This document shows positions 1 to 11,153 of a stretch of 64,000 nucleotides of DNA, in pieces. The notes under the pieces were generated by a model. That model was not told the DNA's origin. It did not search any database and saw nothing but the letters and a program-made list of their open reading frames with translations. How positions within the stretch are numbered: the first letter of the stretch is position 1; each line of letters starts with the position of its first letter. Both the position numbers and the translations under genes were made by a program. The stretch comes from Stenogyne calaminthoides (taxonomy: Eukaryota > Streptophyta > Magnoliopsida > Lamiales > Lamiaceae): positions 21,771,667 to 21,835,666 of the forward strand of contig JBBCBC010000007.1 of the NCBI GenBank assembly GCA_037126765.1, written 5' to 3'.

Positions 1-1143
1 TGGAAAGCTATTTCAGTGGCTTGAATTAATTAATGGGCTAGATAATCTTAAACACGGGAAATAATAACCGGGAGCCATATTAACTGTAATATAGGTTAAG
101 ATGGATAGTGCAATATTAATTATGTAGTGGGATTAATTAATATTTATGGGCTTGAATAATATTGTGGCTCAATATTAATAATTCAAGGTCCATTGGAAGG
201 TCCAATCTTAATTCTCCTAAAGGCCCCCCAAATAGCCCAAGATAAAGTCCAATAACTGAAAAAGGTGTTTAAAAATAAAATAAATTTGTTGCCTATTTTT
301 CCTTGTAATTTTCGAAATTTATGGATAAAAGGGGAGAAAGAATTTCTTTGAATTTTGTTATGGAATGAAGACATGTATTCTTGGAATACAAGATTATCTC
401 ATTAAATTCAAGAAATCTCCCACTTGGTTATTCATAATGAGTATTTCGAAATTTTTGAAGAATAAAGGGCAAGAAAGATTTTCTTGATTTTCTTGAAAAG
501 ATATTATGGAAGATATGTATTTCTTGAAATACAAGAATATCTCATAAATTCAAGAAGATCCAAATCTTGGATTCTTGGTCCCTCTTATTTTCGAAAATCA
601 CCATAATATGATGAGGTGAGATTTTTGTGGGATATTATAATTATGGGAAAAAGAATATAGGAGATATATTCAAGATTTCTTAGAGATCAAGAAAAGATTT
701 TCCCACATTGTTTTTCTACCCTAAAAATCGCCCATCACCCATCTATAAATAGGGGATGATTCTTTCATTCCCAAGTGCAATTCCATGTGCTGAAAAAATT
801 AGCAAATCCACGAAAGTGGTGCAACAAAGTTTATTTTTTCCTTTTGTTAATTGTTCGCGAGTATCCTTCCACCGGATTGTCGAGCAAGGACGTGGGAATA
901 CTTGGGAAGGACTTTTGGTGTGTTTTCACATACAAGACCATTGCCATTCCAAGAGGTAAGTTCACGTAAACTCGTAGTATTTCCGCATGCGTAGGATTTA
1001 CGTGAATTGTTTATATGCATGATTTGTTGTTGAAATTATTATTTGAATTAATATGGGTTAATTCATGCTAGTAATAATTGTTAGAATTAAATTTGTATTT
1101 AAATATTCATCCCGAATAGATCCGGGCAAATTATTCCCCAACA
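1..1143 (+). repeat. 5' LTR of copia A+ (left part outside the window)
   Basis: The sequence matches the reverse complement of the LTR at 11154-12989. It ends in TTCCCCAACA immediately before the primer-binding site, the expected CA terminus. It contains a TATA box at 744-751. About 690 bp of U3 should lie upstream of the window, judging by the complete LTR. Confidence 0.88.
744..751 (+). promoter_or_regulatory. LTR TATA box (A+)
   Basis: TATAAATA followed by AGGGG. The same motif sits at the matching place in both A- LTRs (4084-4091 and 11543-11550, minus strand). Transcription would be expected to start about 30 nt downstream, near 775. This defines an approximate U3/R boundary. Confidence 0.7.
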
Positions 1144-1145
1144 AC

Positions 1146-1157
1146 TGGTATCAGAGC
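1146..1157 (+). other. Primer-binding site of copia A+
   Basis: TGGTATCAGAGC lies two bases after the LTR terminus. This is the classic plant copia primer-binding site, complementary to the 3' end of initiator tRNA-Met. It marks the start of the internal region. Confidence 0.92.
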
Positions 1158-1449
1158 CTCGGTTTCGGGCTCTGAATTTTAAATTGTAATTTAATTCGCT
1201 GTCATTAAATTTTGAAATTGGATAGTAGAATTGCTAGATCTTTTTTGCAGGTATCCAATTGTCAAGGAATTTAATGTGTTTAATTTATGCATGCATATAA
1301 ATTGTGATTTTTTAATTCGATTCGTTCGGATTCGTTTTGCCTCGTGAGAAAATCCACGAGTAGATTAATATTTGTTTGATTTGATCAATGTAATAGACTA
1401 GTCTAGATCTAGGTTTATTTATTTATAAATAAATTGTAACCGGATCGAA

Positions 1450-1910
1450 AACGGACGCGGAGATGAAGAATTAAAAGACGGGATCCGAAATCGGGTAAAG
1501 AAAGCGGCATCGTGAACGTAGGCGAGGCACGCAGCGCGACGCGGACACTCTTGGCGTGCAGGCGTGGGTGGAGGGGAGGGCGAGAGGGCCGAGATCCGGA
1601 TCCGACGGCGACACGGCTCGCAAGACGGCGGGCGGCGGTACCGCCTTTAGGCGCGGGTGACACACGGGCGACGCGGGCGACGGACGACAATGCCGGCCAG
1701 ATGCTGGCGACGCGGGCGGACGGATCGGCAGCGCAGCGTGGCGGGCGACGGGCGGCGCGGCGGCTTAGGGCGCGAGGGCGACGGGCGCGGGGGCGATCTT
1801 TCGGGAGTACAGGCGGCGCGGCGCTTTGGTGCTTTGGCGCTAAGACGGGCGCCATTCGACACGGCCGGGAGTGCTAGGCGGGCCTTTCTGACCCATGGCG
1901 GGTCGATGAC
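1450..1910 (+). other. GC-rich untranslated leader core of A+
   Basis: This block of strikingly high GC (many CGG/GCG runs) sits in an otherwise AT-rich element, between the primer-binding site and gag. Overlapping ORFs exist in several frames on both strands, as expected from GC-rich DNA poor in stop codons. None has a recognisable domain. The matching block in A- (about 10325-10850) is also GC-rich, but its core differs although the flanks align. I treat it as leader, not as a gene. Confidence 0.6.
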
Positions 1911-2695
1911 ATGGCTTGATAAGGCGTTTTTTTTAAGATGGTCAAGTGGGAGCTTTTTCGAGATGAACGATGAAGGCAATGAAGACGATTTCTCAAGATC
2001 AAGACATAACAAAATTAACCATGACAATTTGATAAATGTGCCCAATATATTTAATTTTTGTCTTGATGTTTATGCATTATTTATGCTTATTTAAATTGTA
2101 TTTAAATTTGCGATGCATGAGAAAATATTTTGAAAAATCTCACTTTCGAAAATTACTAAGTATGTTTAAACAATTAATTGACAATTTTATTCCGGATAAT
2201 AAAATTGAATTAATTATTGACCTCCATGATTTATTTATTTGTGAATTCTTTTGGAGAAATTCTCCCCACGGGACTGTCAAAAGATAGCTTTCACATGAAT
2301 AAATTCCTAATGGATGATTGTGGATTATTACTAGTGGCGACGATGACCCTCCCCACGAGGCTCGTTCAAAGAGAAATAATAATTCTGTATTTAATCATGG
2401 TTATTACTTAGGTATAAAATTGATATGCATATACTTCCCCGAAGTCCCTGTCAATTTTATATTGGTCAAGTGGGAGCCAACTATTAATCTGGATATTAAA
2501 GGTTTGTAACTGTTCTTGTTTGTAACCTGCTTGAATGTGTTTAAATAATAACCCACCCCATGTGGCTTATTTAAAGTGTTTCGAGATGTTGGCTGATGCA
2601 TGTTCATATTTTTTTTGAGATTTTAATATGAAACATGTGATCGAACCTTGTGATATAAATGTGCTTATGCATGTTATTATTTATTTCAGTTCATC

Positions 2696-4041
2696 ATGTC
2701 GCAACCTTTTAATCCACTGTTAATATACTTAAAGTCAATACAATATGTATGGAAACTATATTGATTGGAAACGAAAAATTATAATTGTCCTAACTGCACA
2801 AAAGCACAAGTGGATTCTTGACACACCAAAATCAGATGAGCCAACTGACGGGTCAAAAATGCGGGACCCGTCAGATCACCTTATGAGAGATAAATCATTT
2901 GAAAATGGTGGAGGACAAACCCGTAAGGGATTACGTCCTCAGAATGATGGCCCATCTAAACAAACTTGAGGTTCTGAGTGTAGATTATAATCTAGGGACT
3001 CAGATGAATTTGGTACTTCACTCTCTGCCCAAAAGTTTCTGAGCATTTTGGCCTCGCTAGCTGATTTGTTGCAAGCTTTGGTCTCGGCAGAGATGTTGAT
3101 GGGGCACCAAACTCAAGCTTTAACGGCAAGTGGTAAGTCTTCATTTTCTAGGCCAAGGGAAGGCAAGAAAAGAAGAGGACCAAAAGCCATAAGCAATAAA
3201 ATCAAGCTGTTGCCAAGGGCAATGGTAAGATGAGGAATGCTTGTGGTGTCAAGGAAAATCCAAAGAGGAAGTGCTTAAGCTGCGGTGAAAGAGGACAATG
3301 GAGGGTTTGCTGTTCCAACCCCAAAAGGGACGGAAAGAAAGGTAATTCTCACGCACTAGTTGTTGAAACTTGTTTAGCGGCGTATACTTCTCATTCGTGG
3401 GTGGTTGATACGAGATCCACTAATCATGTTTGCTTCACGAGTTCAAACTGATCCGGCAACTTAGTGGGAGTGAGATCCTCATCACACTGGGCGATGTTAC
3501 GAAAGTAGCGGTTATTGCAATGCTACGTAAGTGGCAGATATTACAATGCTACGATAGTAACGGTTATTGCAATGCTACACAAGTAGCAGATATTGCAGTG
3601 CTACATGAGTAGTGGTTAAAGCAGTGGGAGAAGTGCACCTGTCTTTTAAAGATGAAGTTTTTTTGAGATTATCTTTATGTTCCCAGTTTTAGAAAGAATT
3701 CACTTTCAGTTTCTAAAATTTTATTAACGGATACTTAGTTTCTTCTAATAAGAATGACATCATTTCTTTAAATGATGAGTGTATCTGTTATGGGACATTG
3801 GTCAAGTAATTTCTATACAATTAACTGTGCACACCACTCACGAAATGCATCCTATAACACATCAACTGTTTCCGGTAAAAGAAAAACGTTCATCAGACGT
3901 GAACGAAACACTTCTATGGCATCTAAGATTGGGACATATTAAATCCAAAGAGGATCCAAAGGTTGGTGAAAGACGGTTCACTAGAGTCTCTCCAAGTTGA
4001 ACCGATTCCAACCTGCGAATCATGTTTGAAGGGTAAAATGA
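2696..4041 (+). pseudogene. Copia A+ gag-pol fragment (gag, protease, GAG-pre-integrase)
   Basis: The ATG at 2696 (MSQPFNPL) matches the gag start of A-. Gag then suffers frameshifts and an internal deletion. A CCHC knuckle (CLSCGERGQWRVCC, from about 3268) has lost the usual histidine context. The protease site reads DTRST at about 3407 instead of DTGST: a Gly-to-Arg change caused by one base, expected to kill the aspartic protease. A 26-bp repeat expansion follows. The GAG-pre-integrase motif LLWHLRLGHI appears near 3920, and reading stops at the junction near 4041. Non-functional. Confidence 0.8.
3494..3623 (+). repeat. 26-bp tandem repeat, five units, within A+ pol
   Basis: Five consecutive 26-bp units start at 3494, 3520, 3546, 3572 and 3598, each beginning ATG(C/T)TAC or GTGCTAC and ending in GCA or ACA. 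The A- copy has one unit here (ATGCTACGAGAGTGGCAGCT..., about 8565-8595). Four extra units add 104 bp, which also shifts the reading frame. Confidence 0.85.
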
Positions 4042-5535
4042 CCTGCACATGGAATTGTACTTGGGAATGAAAGAATCATCCCCTATTTATAGAGTGGAGG
4101 TGGTCGAATTTTTAGGGCAAAAACAATGTGGGAAAATCTTTTCTTGATCTCCAAGAAATCTTGAATATATCTCCTATATTCTTTTTCCCATAATTATAAT
4201 ATTCCACAAAATCCCACCTACTTTTTGTTATGGATTAATTTAAAAAATTATAGGGCAAGAATCCAAGATTTGGATCTTCTTGAATTTATGAGATATTCTT
4301 GTATTTCAAGAAATACATATCTTCCATAATATCTTTTCAAGAAAATCAAGAAAATCTTTCTTTCCCTTAATTATCAAAATTTTAAAAAATTTCCCTATGG
4401 ATAACCAAGTGGGAGATTTCTTGAATTTAATGAGATAATCTTGTATTCCAAGAATACATATCTTCATTCCATAACAAAATTCAAAGAAAATCTTTCTCCC
4501 CTTTTTATCCATAAATTTCGAATTTCATGGAAAAATAAGGCAACAATATTTATTTTATTTTAAACACCTTTTTCAATTATTGGACTATATGTTGGGCTAC
4601 TTAGAGGGCCTTTAGGAGAATTAAGATTGGACCTTCCAATGGATCTTGAATTATCAATATTGAGCCACAATATTATTCAAGCCCATAAATATTAATTAAT
4701 CCCACTACATAATTAATATTGCACTATCCATCTTAACCCATATTACAGTCAATATGACTCCCGGTTATTATTTCCCGTGTTTAAGATTATCTAGCCCATT
4801 AATTAATTCAAGCCACTGAAATAGCTTTTCGTTAATTAATATCTTTTGTCCTTGGTTAAGGAAAGGTTCCACATTATTATCCATACCGGAAACTAGTTCC
4901 ACTTGCAAGATTTGGTATGATAAAGCTTATGAACCTCCAAGGGGGCAAATCGAACAAAGCGTGCTGCACACACGATTCTCCATATTAAATCTTAGCAATC
5001 ACATGTGACCAATAATATTGCCCAAGATAAAAAGTATTGAATCTCGTTGATTCTCTACCCATGATAAGTCAAAGTAATAGTTACCAACCACACGTGATCC
5101 TATTTAAGGAAGCGAAGATTAAGAAATAACGAACCACCGAGGTCTAATTCTTCCTTGTTGGGATTCAAGAATTTGTCCTCCCAGAGGTCCTATTTAGTGC
5201 ATCGGTCATGCACTAGTGTAATCTCTTGGTCAAGACAAGTCAATCCGAGCCTTACACTTCAACCTTTCACGATGGATTGTTCATTTCCATCTAGGTCGTG
5301 AATGGTGTACTTTTTTTAGTTACAAGGGATTTGTTAATTTAATCTTCTGTGATCTGGTATCACTAAAATAACTACAACGTAACATGTACTATTTAATGAA
5401 CAGTTATGCAATAAATATATGTAACATTCGATGATATTTAAAGCATCAGTGATAAACAATTTATTTCAAAAATAAGTCCAGAAATTCGGTTTTGATTATA
5501 CAAAGTAAAAGCATACTTTCGATATAATCCCAACA
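4042..5535 (-). repeat. 3' LTR of A-, truncated at its R/U5 end
   Basis: Its right end reads CCCAACA next to the polypurine tract, so in element orientation the LTR starts TGTTGGG. At the left, homology to 11508 onward begins at GCACATG (about 4043) and the remaining 354 bp are missing. A TATA box lies at 4084-4091. The cut is therefore only about 45-50 nt downstream of the TATA box, leaving essentially a U3-only LTR. Confidence 0.85.
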
Positions 5536-5552
5536 ATCTCCCACTTATACTC
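5536..5552 (-). other. Polypurine tract of A-
   Basis: On the minus strand, GAGTATAAGTGGGAGAT directly precedes the 3' LTR start TGTTGGG. AGTGGGAGA is a typical copia plus-strand primer. A second copy, GAGTATAAGTGGGAGAAAT, lies at about 5635-5653, next to the pol stop codon. The element thus has two tracts about 100 bp apart. Confidence 0.85.
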
Positions 5553-5651
5553 AAAGTGCGCTTTTAAGTATACTACAACATGTCTCGTGTAGTTCTAATT
5601 CGTGACATCTAATGTCACCTACACGAACCTAATAATTTCTCCCACTTATAC

Positions 5652-8600
5652 TCAAAGCAGATTGGCAGCGGTCTTGACACCCATTCCTTCCACATGTCTC
5701 TCGAATGTATTGAGGCGCACCCTTTGTGAATGGATCGCTAGGTTGTCTTGAAGACACTATCTTTGCCACATCTATATCTCTCTCTTAACGATATCTCGTA
5801 TAAGATGGTATTTCCTTTCAATGTGTTTGTTTGGCCTTGTGGGCTCTTGGTTCCCTTGAATTTGCAATCGCTCGGCATTGTCACAATAAAAATGATGATT
5901 CTTTGGGCAAATTCGAACTACATTCAAGTCCACTAGGAAGTTCTTGAGCCAAACCGCTTTTTCCTTTGCCCATGACTACATATTCGGCTTCCATGGTAGA
6001 ATCTGCGACGTATTTCTGCTTGACGCTTCTCCATGTCACGGCTCCTCCCCCCATGCAAAACACACTACCGGAGGTAGATTTTCTGGAGTCTATGTGTGAT
6101 TGGAAATCCAAGTCCCTGTAGCCGATGGGGATTGGACTATCTGACTGATAAATTAACATTCTATCCCGAGTTCTTTTCAGATACTTCAGATTGTTTTTAA
6201 CTGCCGTACAATGTTCTTTCCCTGGGTTACTTTGATATCTTGCCACCATGCCAACGATAAAGCAGATATCCGGTCTCGTACACAGCATTGCATACATAAG
6301 GCTTCCGACAGCCGAAGCATAAGGAATGCCTCTCATGTCATCTATCTCCTTTTGCGTCTTAGGGCACATTTTCTTGGATAGATGGATTCCATGTCTGAAA
6401 GGTACGAAGCCTTTCTTGGAATCCTGCATGCTGAATCGTTTCAAGACAGTGTCTATATATGAAGCTTGCGATAAGCCTATCATCCTTTTCTTGCGATCTC
6501 GAGTGATCTTGATCCCAAGGATGTGTGCGGCTTCCCCTAAGTCCTTCATATCAAACTATTTTGAAAGCCATGCCCTTACGTCTGATAACACCTTTACATC
6601 GTTCCCGATGATCAGAATGTTGTCTACGTATAGTACTAAGAATACCAATGCAGTTCTGACACTCTTTTTGTACACACAACTTTCGAACTCGTTTTGATCG
6701 AACCCATAAGACTTTATAACATGATCAAAACATTGGTTCCAAGCTCTGGATGCATGTTTGAGTCCGTAAATGGATTTCATGAGCTTACAAACTAGGTGTT
6801 CTTGGCCTTTTTCAATGAAGCCTTGGGGTTGTTGCATATAGATCTCTTCATCAAGACTTAGTTAAGGAAAAGCATGTCTTGACATCCATTTGCCGATTTC
6901 AAAGTCGAGATCTTGTGAAGAATCGATAAGAGAATTCGGATGGACTTAAGCATGGCTATGGGCAAAAAAGTTTCCTCATAATCGATCCCTTCTTTCTGAG
7001 TATAACCTTTCGCCCCGAGTCTTGCCTTGAAGGTTTCCACCTACACGTCCGGTCCTCTTTTTCTCTTATACACCCACTTGCAACCAATGGGCTTGACCCC
7101 ATTAAGTGGTTCGACTAGCTCCCACACTCTGTTATGAAACATAGAACCCATTTCGGCTTTCATTGCTGTTTGCCAAGAATCTGCATCCTTGTCTTGGATT
7201 GCCTCGTCATATGTCCATGGGTCTGATTCGTCTTATCCGGGAATCAAGTCCGAGGACTCTCGTATTCCCATGAATCTCTCGGGCTGTTTCACAACCCTCC
7301 CACTACGACGAGGTTCCGGTTGTGTAAGTGTGTCATTTAGTATGTCATCTTGTACAGTTGGCATTGAGGTCAGCCCCCTTAGCTCATTTAAAGGTAATCT
7401 CACTTCTGGGTCTTCTTTCGTTCATATAGTCTTCTTCCAAAAATCTAAAGTGGGTGCTTATTACCACCTTTTGATCTTCGGGACCATAGAACATACACCC
7501 TTTTGTTCCCTCGGGGTATCCCACAAACAACCTTAATTCTGATCGAGGATCCAATTTTTCGGCTTCCTTGTCCAACACGTAGGCCGGACACCCCCAAATC
7601 TTCATGTGTCTCATACTGGGCTTGATCTCGGTCCACAATTCTTTGGGAGTTTTGGGAACCGATTTGGATGGCACCAAGTTCAGAATGTAGGCTGCTGTTT
7701 CCAAGGCATGACCCCATAACGACTTGGGAAGATCCGCATAACTCATCATAGATCTAACCATTTCCAAAAGAGTTCAATTTCTTCGCTCTGCAACCCCGTT
7801 TTGTTGAGGGGTTCCGGGTGCAGTTAGCTGGGATGCAATCCCTTCATCAAATAAGTAGTTCAAAAACTCATCGCTGAGGTATTCGCCTCCACGATCGGAT
7901 CGTAGAGACTTGATACGTTTTTCCCTATGATTCTCTGCTTGAGCCTTAAATTCTTTGAATTTCTCAAAGGTCTCAGATTTATGCTTCATAAGGAAAATAT
8001 AATCGTACCTTGAGTAATCATCAATGAAAGTGACAAAAAACTCATAACCTCCTCTTGCTTTGGTTGACATTGGACCACATACATCTGTGTGAACGATCTC
8101 TAACACTTCTTTGGCTCTATTCCCCTTGACTCCAAATGCCCTCTTGGTCATTTTATCCTCCAAGCATGATTCGCAGGTTGGAATTGGTTCAACTTGGAGA
8201 AACTCCAGTGAACCGTCTGTCACCAACCTTTGAATCCTCTTTGGATTTATATGACCCAATCTTAGATGCCATAGAAGTGTCTCGTTCATGTCTGATGAAC
8301 GTTTTCTTTTATCGGAAACTATTGATGTGTTATAGGATGCATTTCGTGAGTGGTGTGCACAGTTAATTGTATAGAGATTATTCGATAACGTTCCATGACA
8401 GATAAATTTATCAAAAAGAGAAATGGTAACAAATTTATTAAAAGTAACCGAATATCCATCAAGAAAAAGTTTAGAAACTAAAATTAAATTCTTTCTAAAT
8501 TTCGGAACGTAAAGAACATCTCTTAAAATTAAAACTCTATCTTCAAAAGACAGGTGCACTTCTCCCACTGCTTCAGCTGCCACTCTCGTAGCATCGCCCA

Positions 8601-9574
8601 GTGTGATGAGGATCTCACTCCCACTAAGTTGTCGGGTCCGCTTGAACCCCTGTAAAGTAAAACAAACATGATCAGTGGATCCCGTATCCACTACCCATAA
8701 ATGGGAGGTATACGCCGCTAAACAAGTTTCAACAACTAGTGCTTGAGAATTACCTTTCTTTCCATTCCTTTTGGGTTTGGAACAGGCTGACCTCCAATGT
8801 CCTTTTTCACCGCAGTTGAAGCACTTCCCCTTAGCTGGCTTGTTCACTCCTCCACCCTTCTTCACCTTTTCTTTGCCATTGGCAACACTTGAGTTCACTT
8901 GCTTGTGGCCTTTGTCCCTTTTCTTGTTCTTACCACCCCTTGGCCTAGAAGAAGAAGAAGGTCCATTTGCCACCAAGGCTTGGCTCTTTTACCCCAATAT
9001 CGCCTCCGCCGAGACTAAAGCTTGCAACAGATTAGGCATCGAGAACTTCTGATTATTCATCTGGTAGTTTAGCCTGAACTGTTCAAAACTTTTCGGCAGA
9101 GAGTGGAGCACGAAATCGATTTGGGTCTCGATATCGTATTCAGCGCCAAGTACCTCAAGTTTGTTAAGGTGAGCCATCCCTTAAGAGCGTTCCCTCCACC
9201 ATTTTCATAGAGAGCAAGTCCCTCATGGTGATTTGACGAGCAACACGGTTCTGATGTTGAAACATCGCTTTAAGACTAGTCATGATGTCTGCAGCGGTCT
9301 CAACGTTCTGGTGTTGGTGTTGCAACACATCTGACATAGAAGCCAAGATGGTACACTTTGCCATTTCATTGGAACGCTCCCAGTCAGCATACTCTTTCTT
9401 AACCGTTTTAGTTGACTCATCTTTTGGCTTATCTGGTTTAGGTGTAGTGAGAACCCAGTTATGGCTTTGTGCAGTGAGGACAATAGTAAGTTTTCGATTC
9501 CAATCAACGAAGTTTTAACCAGTAAGTAAATTGTCTTTAAGTATATTGAATAGTGGATTAAAAGGTTGCGACAT
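5652..9574 (-). pseudogene. Copia A- gag-pol polyprotein, frameshifted
   Basis: Starts at the ATG at 9574 (MSQPFNPL) and ends at the TGA at 5652. Domains in order: UBN2-type gag to about 9000; CCHC knuckle CFNCGEKGHWRSAC (about 8820); protease DTGSTDH (about 8690); GAG-pre-integrase LLWHLRLGHI (about 8290); integrase core with HTD, SDRGGEY and a Glu in NGVAERRN (8130-7775); RT (about 7110-6540); RNase H with DSRKSTSG and DSTMEAEYV (to about 5880). Several frameshifts and stops break it, at least near 9175, 8980, 7770, 7040, 6840 and 6550. The RT box reads YVDN (6619-6630) rather than YVDD. Non-autonomous. It is probably of a Tork/Angela-like copia group, but the lineage is not certain. Confidence 0.88.
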
Positions 9575-11140
9575 GATGAACTGAAATAAACAATAATATG
9601 CATAAGCACAAATATATCACAAGGTTCGATCACATGCATCATATTAAAATCTCAAAAAAATATGAACATGCATCAGCCAACATCTCAAAACAGTTTAAAT
9701 AAGCCACGTGGGGTGGGTCATTATTTAAACACATTCAAGCAGGTTACAAACAAGAACAATTACAAACCTTTAAGATCCAGATTAATAGTTGGCTCCCACT
9801 TGACCAATATAAAATTGACAGGGACTTCGGGGAAGTATATGCATATCAATAATATACTTAAGTAATAAGCATGATTAAATACAGGATTATTATTTTTCTT
9901 TGAACGAGCCTCGTGGGGAGGGTCATCGTCGCCACTAGTAATAATCCACAATCATCCATTTGGAATTCATTCATGTGAAAGCTAACTTTTGACCGTCCCG
10001 TGAGGGGGAATTTCTCCAAAAGAATTCACAAATAAATAAATCATGGAGCTCAAAATTAATTCAATTTTATTATCCGGAATAAAATTGTCAATTAATTATT
10101 TAAACATACTTAGTAATTTTTTGATTGTGAGATTTTTCATTGGGCAACTCTCATGAAAACACATTTAAACAAATTAAATAAAGCATAAGATAACACAATT
10201 ATAAATCAAGCAAAGCGGAAAAATAAACATATTGGGCACAAATTATCCAATTGTCATGGTTTAATTTTTCTTGGCTTGGTTTTGAAGAAACGTCGTCTTG
10301 AATTTCTCCCACTCGATCGTCTCGAAAAGAACTCCATCTCGAAACGCCACGCCAAGTAGCTCGCAGCCAGGATGCACGCCCGCATCCGGCCGGCCCCTTG
10401 GCCGAGCAACCTCGCCCGTGCGCCTTGGCACAACGCCAGTCGCCTAAAGGTGCGCTTTCGGCGACCTCGGCAGTCGCCGCCAAGGTCGGTTTTGGCAGCC
10501 TCGGCGGAGACTTCGGCGCGCAGCGACCAGCGATGCATCCGCCACATCGCCCGACCTCGCCTCACCCATGAAACTTCAGCGGCAGCGTCCCCAGCGCCTC
10601 GCCGTCGCCTTCGCCTCCATCGGCCGATCCCATCACCACCCGCGTGCGCCTAAGCGCCCGCCCGTGCTTTCGCGGCGATCCTCGTTTCAAGGGCTCGGCC
10701 CTCGGCCTCGCCACAGGCGTGCGTGCTGCGTGCGTCGTCCGTGGCGAGCGTGCCCTCCAACACGTTTCCTTGGCACGCTGACACGCGACGCCGCCTATGC
10801 CCGATTCTGGATTTTATCCTTTAATTCTTCGTCTCCGCCTCCGTTTTTGATCCAGTTACAATTTATTTACAAAAAATAAATAAACCTAGATCTAGACTAG
10901 TCTATTACATTGATCAAATCAAACAAATCCTAATCTACTCGTGGATTTTCTCACGAGGCAAACCGAATCCGAACGAATCGAATTAAAAACCACAATTTAT
11001 ATGCATGCATAAATAAACACATTAAATTCCATGACAATTGGATACCTGTAAAAAAGATTTAGCAATTCTACTATCCAATTTCAAATTTAATGACAACGAA
11101 TTAAATTACAATTTTAAAAATTCAGAGCCCGAAACCGTGG
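9575..11140 (-). other. Leader of A- between primer-binding site and gag
   Basis: 1.57 kb of untranslated leader. The outer parts align with 1158-1450 and 1915-2695 of A+. The core at about 10325-10850 is GC-rich and diverges from the A+ core. ORFs here on either strand have no family resemblance and are not called as genes. Confidence 0.65.
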
Positions 11141-11152
11141 CTATGATACCAG
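11141..11152 (-). other. Primer-binding site of A-
   Basis: On the minus strand TGGTATCATAGCC follows the LTR end. It is the initiator tRNA-Met site with one substitution from TGGTATCAGAGC. That probably weakens priming, though the change may postdate insertion. Confidence 0.85.
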
Positions 11153-11153
11153 T

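Larger units (their letters stand above)
1..4041 (+). mobile_element. Copia element A+, truncated at both visible ends
   Basis: Ty1/copia LTR retrotransposon in forward orientation: LTR (1-1143), tRNA-Met-type primer-binding site, GC-rich leader, and the front half of gag-pol. It is the reverse complement of about 8150-12300, so it belongs to the same family as the minus-strand copy A-. The LTR starts before the window: the complete family LTR (11154-12989) is 1836 bp. The element stops abruptly after the integrase zinc-binding region at about 4041, where it meets a reverse-oriented LTR. RT and RNase H are absent. No target-site duplication can be checked on either side. Confidence 0.85.

Noticed and set aside
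1146..1157. Possible tRNA gene fragment (also 35959-35970 and 50279-50290)
   Set aside because: These are primer-binding sites complementary to the tRNA 3' end. No cloverleaf surrounds them.
1415..2094. Overlapping ORFs on both strands in the GC-rich leader of A+ (and at 10199-10879 in A-)
   Set aside because: GC-rich DNA is poor in stop codons. The frames are not conserved between the two copies, the products are Arg/Ala/Pro-rich without domains, and the position is the retrotransposon leader.
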